Shown here in pieces: positions 7,191-14,776 of a stretch of 15,011 bases of DNA. A program made the translations under genes and the position numbers. The notes below the pieces were generated by a model. The model had not been told where the DNA came from. It searched no databases and worked only from the letters and a program-made list of their open reading frames with translations. How positions within the stretch are numbered: position 1 is the first letter of the stretch; the number at the start of each line of letters is the position of its first letter. The stretch comes from Kitasatospora phosalacinea (lineage in GTDB: Bacteria > Actinomycetota > Actinomycetes > Streptomycetales > Streptomycetaceae), in contig NZ_JNWZ01000103.1 in the NCBI RefSeq assembly GCF_000716545.1, positions 1 through 15,011 of the forward strand. Direction: 5' to 3'.

Positions 7191-8744
7191 TCATGCGGAA
7201 GCCGCAGGAGTGCGCGAGGCGAGCAGGGCTCGCAGGGGTGCGGTGTCGGGCGTGTCGGCGGTGGCGGCGTCGAGGGCGTCGTCCATGCCTTCCTCCCACA
7301 TCTTGGGAAGCGCGAGCCCGGGCCGTCCCGCCCACGCGATGTCCGCCCTGGCCTGTCCGAGGGCGACGAGGCGGAGGTGGACCAGGCCCGCGAGCGCGTC
7401 GAAGATCCTGGGCCGGAGGAAGTTGCGGGCCGATTGCCCGGTCAGCCGCGCCGCTTGGGGCGGCTTGGGCATCCGGTCGGCCACCTCCGGCCACAGCAGA
7501 CCACGGTCGAAGGCGTCGAGTACCTCCTCTAGCCCGGGCAGTTCGCCATCCGGCTCCGAGGAGCGCAGCGTCCTGGCCATCGCGAGGCGCAGGGGGCGGG
7601 ACCAGCCCTCGGCGTCGGCGACCGCTCGGGCCAGGACCAGATCGTCCCAGCTGATTCGCCGCATCGACGAGGCCTGCGGTGGCAGGGTGCGCGCCTCCAG
7701 GGCTACGAACAGCTGGTCCGGCTCGCGCAGCAGGCTCAGCGCCCCTGGCCCGTCCGGCCGGTCGCCGCCGCCAGGTGGCAGCGCTTCGATCAGGGCGATC
7801 CGCTGCGCGGTCGGCGGGTGGGAGTCGTACGGGTGCGGGCGCGGTGGGCGGCTTTCGGTGGCGAGCTGGGCGAGTTGTTCCGCGGTCCGGGCGGCGAGCA
7901 GGCGGCGGAAGCCGCCGTCCACCTCGCCCACCGGCGGCAACGCCCCCAGCGGCTCGCCCAGGGCGGCGTACATTGCCAGGTAGTGGCGGTGTGCGGCTTC
8001 GAGCACCGAGGTGGCGCGCAGCGCGGCGGCCGTCGCCTCGCGGCCGGCGTGCCGGACGGCCACCTGGTCGGCCACGAGCTCCTGCTGACGGGCGATGGAC
8101 TGCGAAGCCCGCAGGAACATCCGGGCGTACGCCGCATACAGGCGGCCCACCGGGTGGTGCAGCCAGGTGCCGCCGGCCTCGAACGCCCGGACGGTGTGCA
8201 CGACCGCCGCCCGGCCGCGCATCGTGAGGCCGCCGAGCCGGGTGTCCCCCTGGCTGAAGTGGCCGAACTCGTGCGCGAGGACAGCGCGCAGTTGCGGGAC
8301 GCTCAGCCCGGCCAGCAGCGGCAGCCCCAGGGACATCCGGCGCCGTCCGGGCAGCAGCCCCAACAGGCGGCTCTGCTCGGCGACGCCCGCATTGACCTCC
8401 GCGACCAGGAACAGCTCCTCCGGCGCACGTTCCCCCGCTGCCCGGGCGGCAGCACGGACCTCCTCCCACAGCTGCGGCTGCTCCTGCGACGTGATCGCCA
8501 CGGCCCCCGTCGCCGGGCCGAGCCGTCCGGCGCGCAACGAGGCGAGCATGCCCCGGACGATCGCCACCGCCAGGAAAACGGTGACGGCCAGCACGGTCCC
8601 CTCGAACCAGGCCGCCTGCTCGGTGAGCAGCCGCGTCACCAGCAGCCAGTCGAGTACGGCCATCGCCGCCAGCAGACCCGCACCCATCAGGTGGAAGCCG
8701 GCCAGCAGCACCACCGCCCGCAGGGCACGCCATCGGAACGTCAT
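7191..8744 (-). CDS. Membrane-anchored M48-family zinc metallopeptidase
   Basis: A 517-residue predicted integral-membrane peptidase. Two hydrophobic segments (~7-36 and ~47-65) sit at the N-terminus. The zinc motif HEFGH is at 158-162 and the third ligand Glu at ~222 in RQQELVADQVAVRHAG, the E-x3-D context of M48 peptidases. The long C-terminal region has no second recognisable domain, but a PHPYDSHPPTAQRIALIE segment matches the DSHPPxxxRI pattern that often closes M48 catalytic domains. The ATG at 8742-8744 was chosen over an upstream in-frame start at 8915 because it directly precedes the membrane segment and has a GGGGG tract seven bases upstream. The substrate is unknown; relatives act in membrane protein quality control. 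It is a stand-alone gene, convergent with the 310-residue gene. Confidence 0.85.
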   Translation of the reverse strand: MTFRWRALRAVVLLAGFHLMGAGLLAAMAVLDWLLVTRLLTEQAAWFEGTVLAVTVFLAVAIVRGMLASLRAGRLGPATGAVAITSQEQPQLWEEVRAAARAAGERAPEELFLVAEVNAGVAEQSRLLGLLPGRRRMSLGLPLLAGLSVPQLRAVLAHEFGHFSQGDTRLGGLTMRGRAAVVHTVRAFEAGGTWLHHPVGRLYAAYARMFLRASQSIARQQELVADQVAVRHAGREATAAALRATSVLEAAHRHYLAMYAALGEPLGALPPVGEVDGGFRRLLAARTAEQLAQLATESRPPRPHPYDSHPPTAQRIALIEALPPGGGDRPDGPGALSLLREPDQLFVALEARTLPPQASSMRRISWDDLVLARAVADAEGWSRPLRLAMARTLRSSEPDGELPGLEEVLDAFDRGLLWPEVADRMPKPPQAARLTGQSARNFLRPRIFDALAGLVHLRLVALGQARADIAWAGRPGLALPKMWEEGMDDALDAATADTPDTAPLRALLASRTPAASA

Positions 8745-8799
8745 CGAACAACCCCCGCACAACTCGGTCGGTCCGCGCGGGCCGACGATGATCGCGCGG

Positions 8800-8830
8800 A
8801 GCCTACCGCCCAGCTCAGGAGCCCTCCCAA
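8800..8830 (-). promoter_or_regulatory. Candidate promoter of the M48 peptidase gene
   Basis: On the minus strand, TTGGGA (8825-8830) and TAGGCT (8800-8805) are separated by 19 bases, about 55 bases before the ATG at 8744. TAGGCT is a common Streptomyces -10 form; the spacer is slightly long. Confidence 0.4.
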
Positions 8831-9081
8831 GCACCCCCTGCCCCACTCCATGGCGGGCCGCTACGATCCGCGCCAGCTCCAGCCCGGGCGGAACGCCGCG
8901 TCGAGAAGGAGCCAAGGGCCGGTACTTCGATGCTCACCCAAACTCCCCACTCAGTTGAACACCAGAGCATGTGAGGAGACGCGAGCAGGCCTGGCCGTTT
9001 TCCAGGCTCTGACCGGAGTTCCGTGAAAGACCAGGTCATCGGCGTGAATGCAGGATCGTTTCGCTGCGGGATGACCTTCAG
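8831..9081. other. Intergenic stretch with possible ISL3 left end
   Basis: No gene is seen. The sequence ggctctgaccggagttccg at 9005-9023, followed by tgaaag, starts like the terminal inverted repeat of many actinobacterial ISL3 elements (GGCTCT...). It sits 77 bases before the transposase start, a plausible distance. The matching right end is poor (see the insertion element entry), so this is tentative. Confidence 0.4.
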
Positions 9082-10694
9082 GTGGCTCTCGATTCGATCG
9101 AAGACGTGCTGTTCCCCGGAGTCGATGTTGAACTGGAGCGGGTGACCGCCGGGTTGGACCTGGTACTGGTCGAGGTCGCCGCGTGCGGGCCGGCCGTCCG
9201 CTGCCCGGACTGCGGGATACGAGGGCGGCGGGTCCACTCCACGTACCGGCGCACGGTGGCCGAACGCCCGCTGGCCGGGCGGAAGTTGCTGATACGGCTA
9301 CGCGTGCGCCGGTACTTCTGCGACCGCCTCCGGTGCGGCCGGCGAACGTTCGTCGAGCAGGTCCGGGGACTGAGCGAGCGTCACCTGCGCTCCAGCACCG
9401 GGCTGAAGGACTGGCTGCGGGCCGTCGCCGTCGAACTCGGAGGCCGCGCGGGCGAACGGCTGTGCCGCAAGCTCAGCGTCACGGCCGGCCGCACCCGGCT
9501 CCTCGGACTGCTCGAAGCACCCGAAGTACCCGAGCGGGCGCCGCGGGTGCTCGGCGTCGACGAGTTCGCCTTCCGCAGGGGCCGCACCTACGGCACCCTG
9601 CTGGTCGACGTCGAGACCGGCCGCGTCGTCGACGTCCTGCCCGACCGCACCTCGGAAACCTTCGCCGCCTGGCTGCGCGAGCACCCTGGCGCCGAGATCG
9701 TCTGCCGCGACCGTGCCAGCGCCTACAGCCGGGCGATCAAGGAAGCCGCACCGGAGGCGACCGAGGTCGCCGACCGCTGGCACCTGCTGCAGAACCTGTC
9801 CGCCGCGGTCGAGAAGACCTGCCACCAACACCGCGCCTGCCTGCGCAAGCACGCCGAGCAGGAGGTGCCGCCCGAGCCGCCCGCGATCGACCTGCCGGTC
9901 CTCCAGGAGCCCCGCACTCCGATCGTCGAGCGCACCCGCAACCGCCACGCGGACGTCCACCGGCTGTTGGAGCAGAAGTGGATGATCAGTGCGATCGCCC
10001 GCTACCTGGGGCTCGACCGCAAGACCGTCCGCCGCTTCAAGACCACCCCGCTCGATGAACTCATCGCCTCAGCAAGGGAGTTCGGCGCGAGCAAGCAGGG
10101 GCTGCTCGACCCGTTCAAGCCCTACGTGAACAGCCGGTTCACCGCCGGGTGTACCACCGCCCAGCAACTGTTCCGCGAGATCACCGAACGCGGCTACCGG
10201 GGCAGCGTCCTGGCCGTGCGCCGCTACGTCGCCTCCCTGCGCGAGGGCACCGCCGAACCCGTCCGCGCCGACATCCCCAGCCCGCGCCGGATCACCTCCT
10301 GGATCATGCGGCCGACCGGCACCCTCGCCGACCGCGAGCAGGACAGGCTGCTGGACGTCAGGATCGCCTGCCCGGACATCGCCCGCGCCTACGACCTGTC
10401 CCGATGCTTCCACGACCTCATGACCAACCGCCTCGGCGCCCTCTTGCCGGACTGGATCGACCAGGCCGAGCAGGACGCCCCCGCGCCGGTGCGCTCGTTC
10501 GCCGGCTTCCTCCGCCAGGACCTCGCCGCCGTCACCGCCGGCCTCACCCTCGAATGGAGTTCCGGCAAGGTCGAAGGCAACGTGAACCGGGTCAAAACAC
10601 TCAAAAGAGCCATGTATGGCCGGGCCTCGTTCCGACTCCTCCGGACCCGGATCCTCACCCGACCATGAAGATCACGTGATCAGTCATCAGCCGC
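9005..10694 (+). mobile_element. ISL3-family insertion sequence (ends tentative)
   Basis: It is defined by an intact ISL3 transposase. The proposed left end is ggctctgaccgg at 9005. On the right, the sequence after the transposase stop (10669-10694) reads, on the opposite strand, ggctgatgactgatcacgtga. This shares only ggct, tgac and cgtga blocks with the left end and needs gaps. No 8-bp target duplication was identified. The right end therefore looks eroded, replaced or mis-placed. The orphan gene reading leftward terminates at 10680, inside this proposed end. Confidence 0.5.
9082..10668 (+). CDS. ISL3-family transposase
   Basis: A 528-residue DDE transposase. The N-terminal zinc-ribbon-like region has CPDC at 41-44 and C80/C85 (FCDRLRCGRRTF). 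The catalytic residues are D160 (LGVDEFAFRRG), D210 (CRDRASAY) and E498 (SSGKVEGNVNRVKTLKRAMYG). A helix-turn-helix typical of this family is embedded in the middle (ISAIARYLGLDRKTVRRFK). Length and both termini look complete, so the enzyme may be functional. The GTG start at 9082 gives a conventional ISL3 N-terminus; an ATG at 9071 is out of frame. It is convergent with the next gene, with 11 bases between stop codons. Confidence 0.92.
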   Translation: MALDSIEDVLFPGVDVELERVTAGLDLVLVEVAACGPAVRCPDCGIRGRRVHSTYRRTVAERPLAGRKLLIRLRVRRYFCDRLRCGRRTFVEQVRGLSERHLRSSTGLKDWLRAVAVELGGRAGERLCRKLSVTAGRTRLLGLLEAPEVPERAPRVLGVDEFAFRRGRTYGTLLVDVETGRVVDVLPDRTSETFAAWLREHPGAEIVCRDRASAYSRAIKEAAPEATEVADRWHLLQNLSAAVEKTCHQHRACLRKHAEQEVPPEPPAIDLPVLQEPRTPIVERTRNRHADVHRLLEQKWMISAIARYLGLDRKTVRRFKTTPLDELIASAREFGASKQGLLDPFKPYVNSRFTAGCTTAQQLFREITERGYRGSVLAVRRYVASLREGTAEPVRADIPSPRRITSWIMRPTGTLADREQDRLLDVRIACPDIARAYDLSRCFHDLMTNRLGALLPDWIDQAEQDAPAPVRSFAGFLRQDLAAVTAGLTLEWSSGKVEGNVNRVKTLKRAMYGRASFRLLRTRILTRP

Positions 10695-11195
10695 AACGAG
10701 GAGAGTCAGGGCCTGTCGATCGTCGTCGATGGCAACGAACTCATGGAACTCGCCGTGCACGCCGCCCCAGTCGTGGAAGGCATCGCTGCCCAGGTCTCGG
10801 AGGCAGTAGAGACGGCTGGCGGAGTTCACCGTCGCACGGAGCGTCGCATCGAGTGCGCGCTCCAGCGAGTTCGGAAGACCGCCGTACTGCTTCACCCACT
10901 CCTCCAACACTAGCGCGGTCCTGTCGCGGCTGACCGGCTGGTACTCGTCGGGGCTGATCACGTTGAGCCAGTACGGTCCGTGTCGGAGGCCATCGGGGTC
11001 GACACCGCCTCCGGCGTAGTCGTCACGGAACTGCTCATGCGCGACAACAGCGGTGAGCAAGTCCGGGTCCTGGCAGTCTCGCGCGAACCGGAAGGACTTC
11101 AGATCGACCCAGCGGAAGCCGTGACCTCTGCCATCGGGGAAGGGGTGGTCGCGAAAGTTCACGAAGGTTCGTTCGATGAAGTCGAGCTTTGCCAC
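10680..11195 (-). CDS. Hypothetical protein, 171 residues
   Basis: An acidic, soluble 171-residue protein that I do not recognise. It is rich in Trp, Phe, Asp and His (FRDHPFPDGRGHGFRWVDLK, WGGVHGEFHEFVAIDDD), with no signal peptide, membrane segment or known catalytic motif. It starts at GTG (11193-11195) with no convincing Shine-Dalgarno. TAGCGT lies six bases upstream of the GTG, so it could be a leaderless transcript, which is common in Streptomyces, but no good -35 is seen. The stop lies next to the ISL3 transposase stop. Coding confidence comes from the uninterrupted frame and ordinary amino-acid composition, in contrast to the Arg/Pro-rich shadow frames. Confidence 0.65.
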   Translation of the reverse strand: MAKLDFIERTFVNFRDHPFPDGRGHGFRWVDLKSFRFARDCQDPDLLTAVVAHEQFRDDYAGGGVDPDGLRHGPYWLNVISPDEYQPVSRDRTALVLEEWVKQYGGLPNSLERALDATLRATVNSASRLYCLRDLGSDAFHDWGGVHGEFHEFVAIDDDRQALTLLVAADD

Positions 11196-11435
11196 CCGGC
11201 CACGCTACCCCGATGTAGCTCGCCAGGGCGGCTTCACGAAACTTCGGCCAGAGCCGTTTTCCAAGATCCTCATCAGAGCCAGCGACTTCAGTGCGCAACT
11301 CACTCCAGCCGCCCCTCCCACCCCTGTATGGGCCGCTGACGGCCGTTCAGCGCCCTGCCGGGCCAGAGACCGTACGGCAAGGCGGCGGGGCCGCCACCAG
11401 CCGGTGACGACCCCGCCGCTGCACTCCCCGCGCCG
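11196..11435. other. Intergenic stretch between the orphan gene and the helicase operon
   Basis: No gene is supported here. It holds the upstream region of the 171-residue gene and, at 11383-11418, the terminator hairpin of the helicase operon. Confidence 0.5.
11383..11418 (-). terminator. Terminator hairpin of the helicase operon
   Basis: CGGCGGGG (11383-11390) pairs perfectly with CCCCGCCG (11411-11418), and CACC/GGTG can pair inside the 20-base loop. It begins 18 bases past the stop of the 79-residue gene in the direction of transcription, a typical place for an intrinsic terminator. No U-tract follows. Confidence 0.6.
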
Positions 11436-11675
11436 CTACCAGTCCAGCGCCGGGCCCCCGTACTCGTCGCGGTAGGCGTCCCTGGCCCGCTTGTCCGCGT
11501 CCCGCCGGCCGAAGAGGCGTGGCCGCTCCTCGGCGGCCAGGCCGTCGTCCTTGTCGGTGCACCGGCCGCCCGAGCGCACCCGCCGCTGCCACTCCGGCCA
11601 CGGCGGGGGCAGCCGGTGCCCGCCCTCGCAGTCCACCCCGCCGCAGTGCGACCCCGACCCGAACCCGCCGCTCAC
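11436..11675 (-). CDS. Small Cys/His-containing protein coupled to the terminal helicase
   Basis: A 79-residue protein whose GTG start (11673-11675) overlaps the helicase stop as GTGA, so the two are probably translationally coupled. It begins Gly/Ser-rich (VSGGFGSGSHCGGVDCEGGH). H10, C11, C16, H20 and C39 could form a small zinc site. The centre has a Pro/Trp segment (RLPPPWPEWQRR). The C-terminus is charged and helical (RRDADKRARDAYRDEYGG), ending PALDW. Its composition is natural, unlike the Arg/Pro-rich shadow frames nearby, and a terminator follows. In the left helicase copy the equivalent position is just outside the window. I do not recognise the family. A role as a helicase partner at the replicon end is inferred from the operon only. 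Confidence 0.65.
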   Translation of the reverse strand: MSGGFGSGSHCGGVDCEGGHRLPPPWPEWQRRVRSGGRCTDKDDGLAAEERPRLFGRRDADKRARDAYRDEYGGPALDW

Positions 11676-14440
11676 GCCCGCACCCCCGCGTCCTCGGTCT
11701 CCCGCCGCACCGGGGCCAGCTCGGCCGCCCACTCGACCCCGGCCCGGCCGAGCGCGACGAGCTGCTCGAAGGTGAGCTTCGCTCTGCGCGAGCGCTGGTT
11801 GGACAGCCACGCCCCCAGGCCCAGCAGCACGACCTCCACGGCACCATCCTCGGCCCCGGCCTCCTCCGCCCCCTCTGCGGCCATGGCGGGTACCTCCAGC
11901 GGCTCCTTGTGCTGCCTGGGCACTCGCACGTGCCCCTCCCGCTCCGCGAAGGCGCGCAGGGCCTCCAGGTGCTGCGCGAAGCGGTCGGAGCGGGCCCGCA
12001 CCGGCCGGGTCGCCCGCTCCGCCTTCGCGGCGGTCTCGGCGGCCAGCTCGGGGTCCTCCTCGATACCGAGCGCCAGGAGCAAGTCGCGCTGCTCCTCGGC
12101 GAGCTGCGCCCAGGCGCCGCGCTGTGCCCGCACCCATCGTCCGATCGCCTCGCCCTCGAAGCTGGTGTCGACCGGCAGGCCAGGCCAGTCGACGCGGCCG
12201 TCGCAGGCCAGCCACCACGCCCTGCAGGCGGCGTAGGTGCGCTGCCAGGTGATCGGCCAGGCCGGGCACCACCAGGGGTCGATGGCCTCCAGTGCCCGCC
12301 TGCGCGCCTCCGGCAGCGCTCCCGGCTCGCCCTCGGGCACCTCGGCCTGTGCCCGCAGCTCCACCAGCCAGGTGCCGATCGCGTACCCGCCGATGGAGGC
12401 CCGCGCCGGTGCGGCCAGCGACCCGTGGTGCTCCGCGGCCCACTGCCGCGCCCAGGCCAGCCCGGCCTCGAAACGGGCGTCCGACACGGACCAGATCATG
12501 CCCAGAGAATCCAGCAGGATGACACGGTAGGCGGGCATGTCGCCCGTCGAGCGCTCGTGACGCCGGTCTGACAGCCACTTGCCGAGCGGGAAATTCCCGT
12601 TCACGCCCACCATCGCGTTGTACGGAACGTCAAGCGAACCGTGCTCCTCGACCCACTTCCGGCAGTGCTCCATTCCCTCCTTCCAATACACACTCTCGGA
12701 CCGGAAAACCTGCGTCGCAACGAACAGCGCCAGCGCGGTCTGACTCACCTTGGACTGGAACCGCACCGGCAGCACGAACGCCCCCGACGGCTCCTCCTCA
12801 CCTCCGCCTTCACCAGGCGCCCCAACGAGTTCCGCCCGCGCGCCGGTGGTCCTCCGCCCGCTACGCTGCGGCACCGCCAACGCCTCCACAAGCCGGGCAT
12901 CATGCGAACGGATAGCAGTCAACACCTTGATCAACGGACCATACGAATCCGACTCCATAATGTCACCGGGCTGCTCCCCGGCGCGGAGAAAAACCGGCAC
13001 GACAATGCGCGCCACTTTCCCCTCACCGGGCTTCATCCGGAGGGCACGCCCTATGGCCTGGACGATATCGACCATGCTTCCACGACCCTGAAGAAGAATG
13101 GAGTCAGCTCCCGGGCAGTCCACACCCTCCCCTAGAACACGGCAATTCGCGAGCACGCGATAGGCCAGACCGTCGTCCTCCTCGGTGCGCCCGAAGTCCC
13201 CGAGGATGTAGCGGCGGTAATCCGCCGGGTGCTCACCGGACAGCCACTGCGACCACACCTCATCCGGAAATTCGGACGGGTCCTCGACGTGCAACTTCTC
13301 CACCGTCTGGTTCAGCGTCTCGGCGAAGTAGCGGGCCTCCAGGGTCCGCGGGTGGAAGGTGATGGTCCGCCGGAGCTGGTGCTCGGCAGCGACCTTGAGC
13401 AGCCCGGCCTGCATCGCCGCGACCCGCGCCACCGGCACCCGGTCCTCGGACCCGTCCTCCGCCTCCCCGGCCCCGGCACCCCACGGCACCGGCTGCGCGG
13501 CCGCAACCTCCGTGTCCGTCTCCGGGTCCCGCAGCTCCAGCACCACAATCTCAAACGGCGCCAGCAGCCCCCGATCCACACTTTCTGCCAGCCCTAGCGT
13601 GTACACCTGCGGCCCGTAAATCGCCTGGTCATCCATGGAAACAGCCAGCTCCTCCGGCAGCGGCTGCCACACCCCGCGACGGCCCTGACCGCCCACCTGG
13701 CCGCCGTCCCGACCAACCTCCTGGCCCTCCTCCTCATCCCGCCGACGGCGCTTCGGCGGCATCCAAATCCGCGGCGTCGCCGTCATGTAGAGCCGCCGCG
13801 CCGAGGGAATCGCGCTCTGGTCGTGAACCACGGTCCACGCCTTCTCGGCGCTGCCTGAGGACCGGTGCGCCTCGTCACAGACCATCAGGTCCAGCGAGGC
13901 CAGCTCCCGCCCCTCCTCCTGCCTCCAAGCCGCGTAGGCACCCTCCACGGACCCAGCCGCCGCGTACGTCGAGTACAGCGTCAGCGGCTTCCCGGAGACC
14001 GCCGCCCGATCGATCCACGACGCGATGACCAGCGGATGCGTCGTCCCCGGCATCCCCTCCGGCAACTCGTCCTGAACCAGCGAGCACACCGCCAACGCCT
14101 CACCCGCCCGGCCGGCCTCCACCCACGACGCCCGCATCTGCGTCAGCAGATCCAGCGTCGGCACCACCACCATCACCACACCCCGCGGCGCCAACCGCTG
14201 CGCCGCCACCGCCCCCACGAAGGACTTGCCGGTGCCGGTGGCGAGCTGCACCGTGGCCCGCAGACCCGCCGGGACCACCCGGTTCGGACGGGGTGTCAGC
14301 GCCCGCACGATGGCCTCCACCGCTTCCTCCTGGTGCGGCCTCAGCCGGATACCCCGGACCCGCCCCTGACGCCCCGCCACCGTCGCGGAAGTTCCCACGT
14401 CCCGATCCCTGCCCTTTCTCGAAACGGCATCCACGCTCAC
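11672..14440 (-). CDS. TtrA-like subtelomeric helicase with helicase-associated repeats
   Basis: A 922-residue superfamily 2 ATPase/helicase. Motifs in order: Walker A ATGTGKS (67-73), DEAH (189-192), TAT motif III (220-222), GEGVDCPG (437-444) and motif VI QAIGRALR (461-468). A charged KRRRRDEEE insertion follows motif III. The C-terminal third holds four helicase-associated repeats (~584-651, 655-727, 732-792, 820-905), each with W-x-G/LG-x-WL-type signatures (PLGKWLSDRR, AIGTWLVELR, AIGRWVRAQR, LGAWLSNQR). This architecture is that of TtrA-like genes next to Streptomyces telomeres, proposed to aid conjugal transfer or end maintenance. The GTG at 14440 was chosen because a GAGG lies nine bases upstream and a plausible N-terminus (VSVDAVSRKG) follows; an in-frame ATG at 14671 would add an atypical 77-residue leader. 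The gene starts ~570 bp from the sequence end. It is not given the ttrA symbol because orthology was not tested. Confidence 0.85.
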   Translation of the reverse strand: MSVDAVSRKGRDRDVGTSATVAGRQGRVRGIRLRPHQEEAVEAIVRALTPRPNRVVPAGLRATVQLATGTGKSFVGAVAAQRLAPRGVVMVVVPTLDLLTQMRASWVEAGRAGEALAVCSLVQDELPEGMPGTTHPLVIASWIDRAAVSGKPLTLYSTYAAAGSVEGAYAAWRQEEGRELASLDLMVCDEAHRSSGSAEKAWTVVHDQSAIPSARRLYMTATPRIWMPPKRRRRDEEEGQEVGRDGGQVGGQGRRGVWQPLPEELAVSMDDQAIYGPQVYTLGLAESVDRGLLAPFEIVVLELRDPETDTEVAAAQPVPWGAGAGEAEDGSEDRVPVARVAAMQAGLLKVAAEHQLRRTITFHPRTLEARYFAETLNQTVEKLHVEDPSEFPDEVWSQWLSGEHPADYRRYILGDFGRTEEDDGLAYRVLANCRVLGEGVDCPGADSILLQGRGSMVDIVQAIGRALRMKPGEGKVARIVVPVFLRAGEQPGDIMESDSYGPLIKVLTAIRSHDARLVEALAVPQRSGRRTTGARAELVGAPGEGGGEEEPSGAFVLPVRFQSKVSQTALALFVATQVFRSESVYWKEGMEHCRKWVEEHGSLDVPYNAMVGVNGNFPLGKWLSDRRHERSTGDMPAYRVILLDSLGMIWSVSDARFEAGLAWARQWAAEHHGSLAAPARASIGGYAIGTWLVELRAQAEVPEGEPGALPEARRRALEAIDPWWCPAWPITWQRTYAACRAWWLACDGRVDWPGLPVDTSFEGEAIGRWVRAQRGAWAQLAEEQRDLLLALGIEEDPELAAETAAKAERATRPVRARSDRFAQHLEALRAFAEREGHVRVPRQHKEPLEVPAMAAEGAEEAGAEDGAVEVVLLGLGAWLSNQRSRRAKLTFEQLVALGRAGVEWAAELAPVRRETEDAGVRA

Positions 14441-14702
14441 GCGGGGAAACCTCGCAGTCAGTTTTGATGCACGCGGCCGGGCGAAACTCGAAGAGAAATT
14501 CGGCCGACAACAAGGTCCATTCAAAGCGACCGAACAGCACAATAGTAGAGCTCCGGACGGGCCCGCAGGAAAATGCGAAAACTCGGGGGAGGACAGACAT
14601 GCAGGCGGGATATGGTGACATCTACAAGTGAAGCACATGCGAGGCTGCCTGATCGTCCGACGGGGCGGCATGATCTACCGGAGTCGGGGCAGACGAGCGG
14701 TA
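14441..14702. other. Intergenic leader region of the terminal helicase
   Basis: This stretch is more AT-rich than the rest of the window (for example around 14480-14580) and lies upstream of the helicase GTG, so it should hold the helicase promoter. On the minus strand TACTAT/TATTGT near 14538-14547 could be a -10, but no matching -35 is evident. On the plus strand, GGAGG at 14589-14593 precedes an ATG at 14599 that opens only ten codons. No larger gene is supported. Confidence 0.4.
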
Positions 14703-14758
14703 GGTGCCCGCCGACACCAGTCGACCCCGGCCGGTCCGACATGCAGTCGGCGGGCACC
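14703..14758. repeat. Subterminal 13-bp perfect inverted repeat
   Basis: GGTGCCCGCCGAC (14703-14715) and GTCGGCGGGCACC (14746-14758) are perfect inverted copies around a 30-base loop that itself contains the palindrome CCGGCCGG. It lies immediately inside the terminal hairpin series, between it and the helicase leader. It could be part of the telomere structure or a bidirectional transcription stop isolating the helicase from the end. Confidence 0.75.
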
Positions 14759-14776
14759 CCTCACCCCTAGTCGGCT

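Noticed and set aside
7150..8760. Minus-strand 536-residue frame overlapping the M48 gene
   Set aside because: It is a different frame of the same strand, rich in Arg/Gly/Pro. The M48 frame carries HEFGH, the downstream Glu ligand and membrane segments.
11519..12571. Plus-strand 350-residue open frame opposite the helicase 3' end
   Set aside because: It has an Arg/Pro/Gly shadow composition, and a similar frame appears opposite the truncated helicase copy simply because the coding strands are related.
14441..14671. 77-residue N-terminal extension of the helicase from the ATG at 14671
   Set aside because: The extension is Cys/Pro/Ser-rich with no helicase character. The GTG at 14440 has a GAGG nine bases upstream and lies just before the first conserved region.
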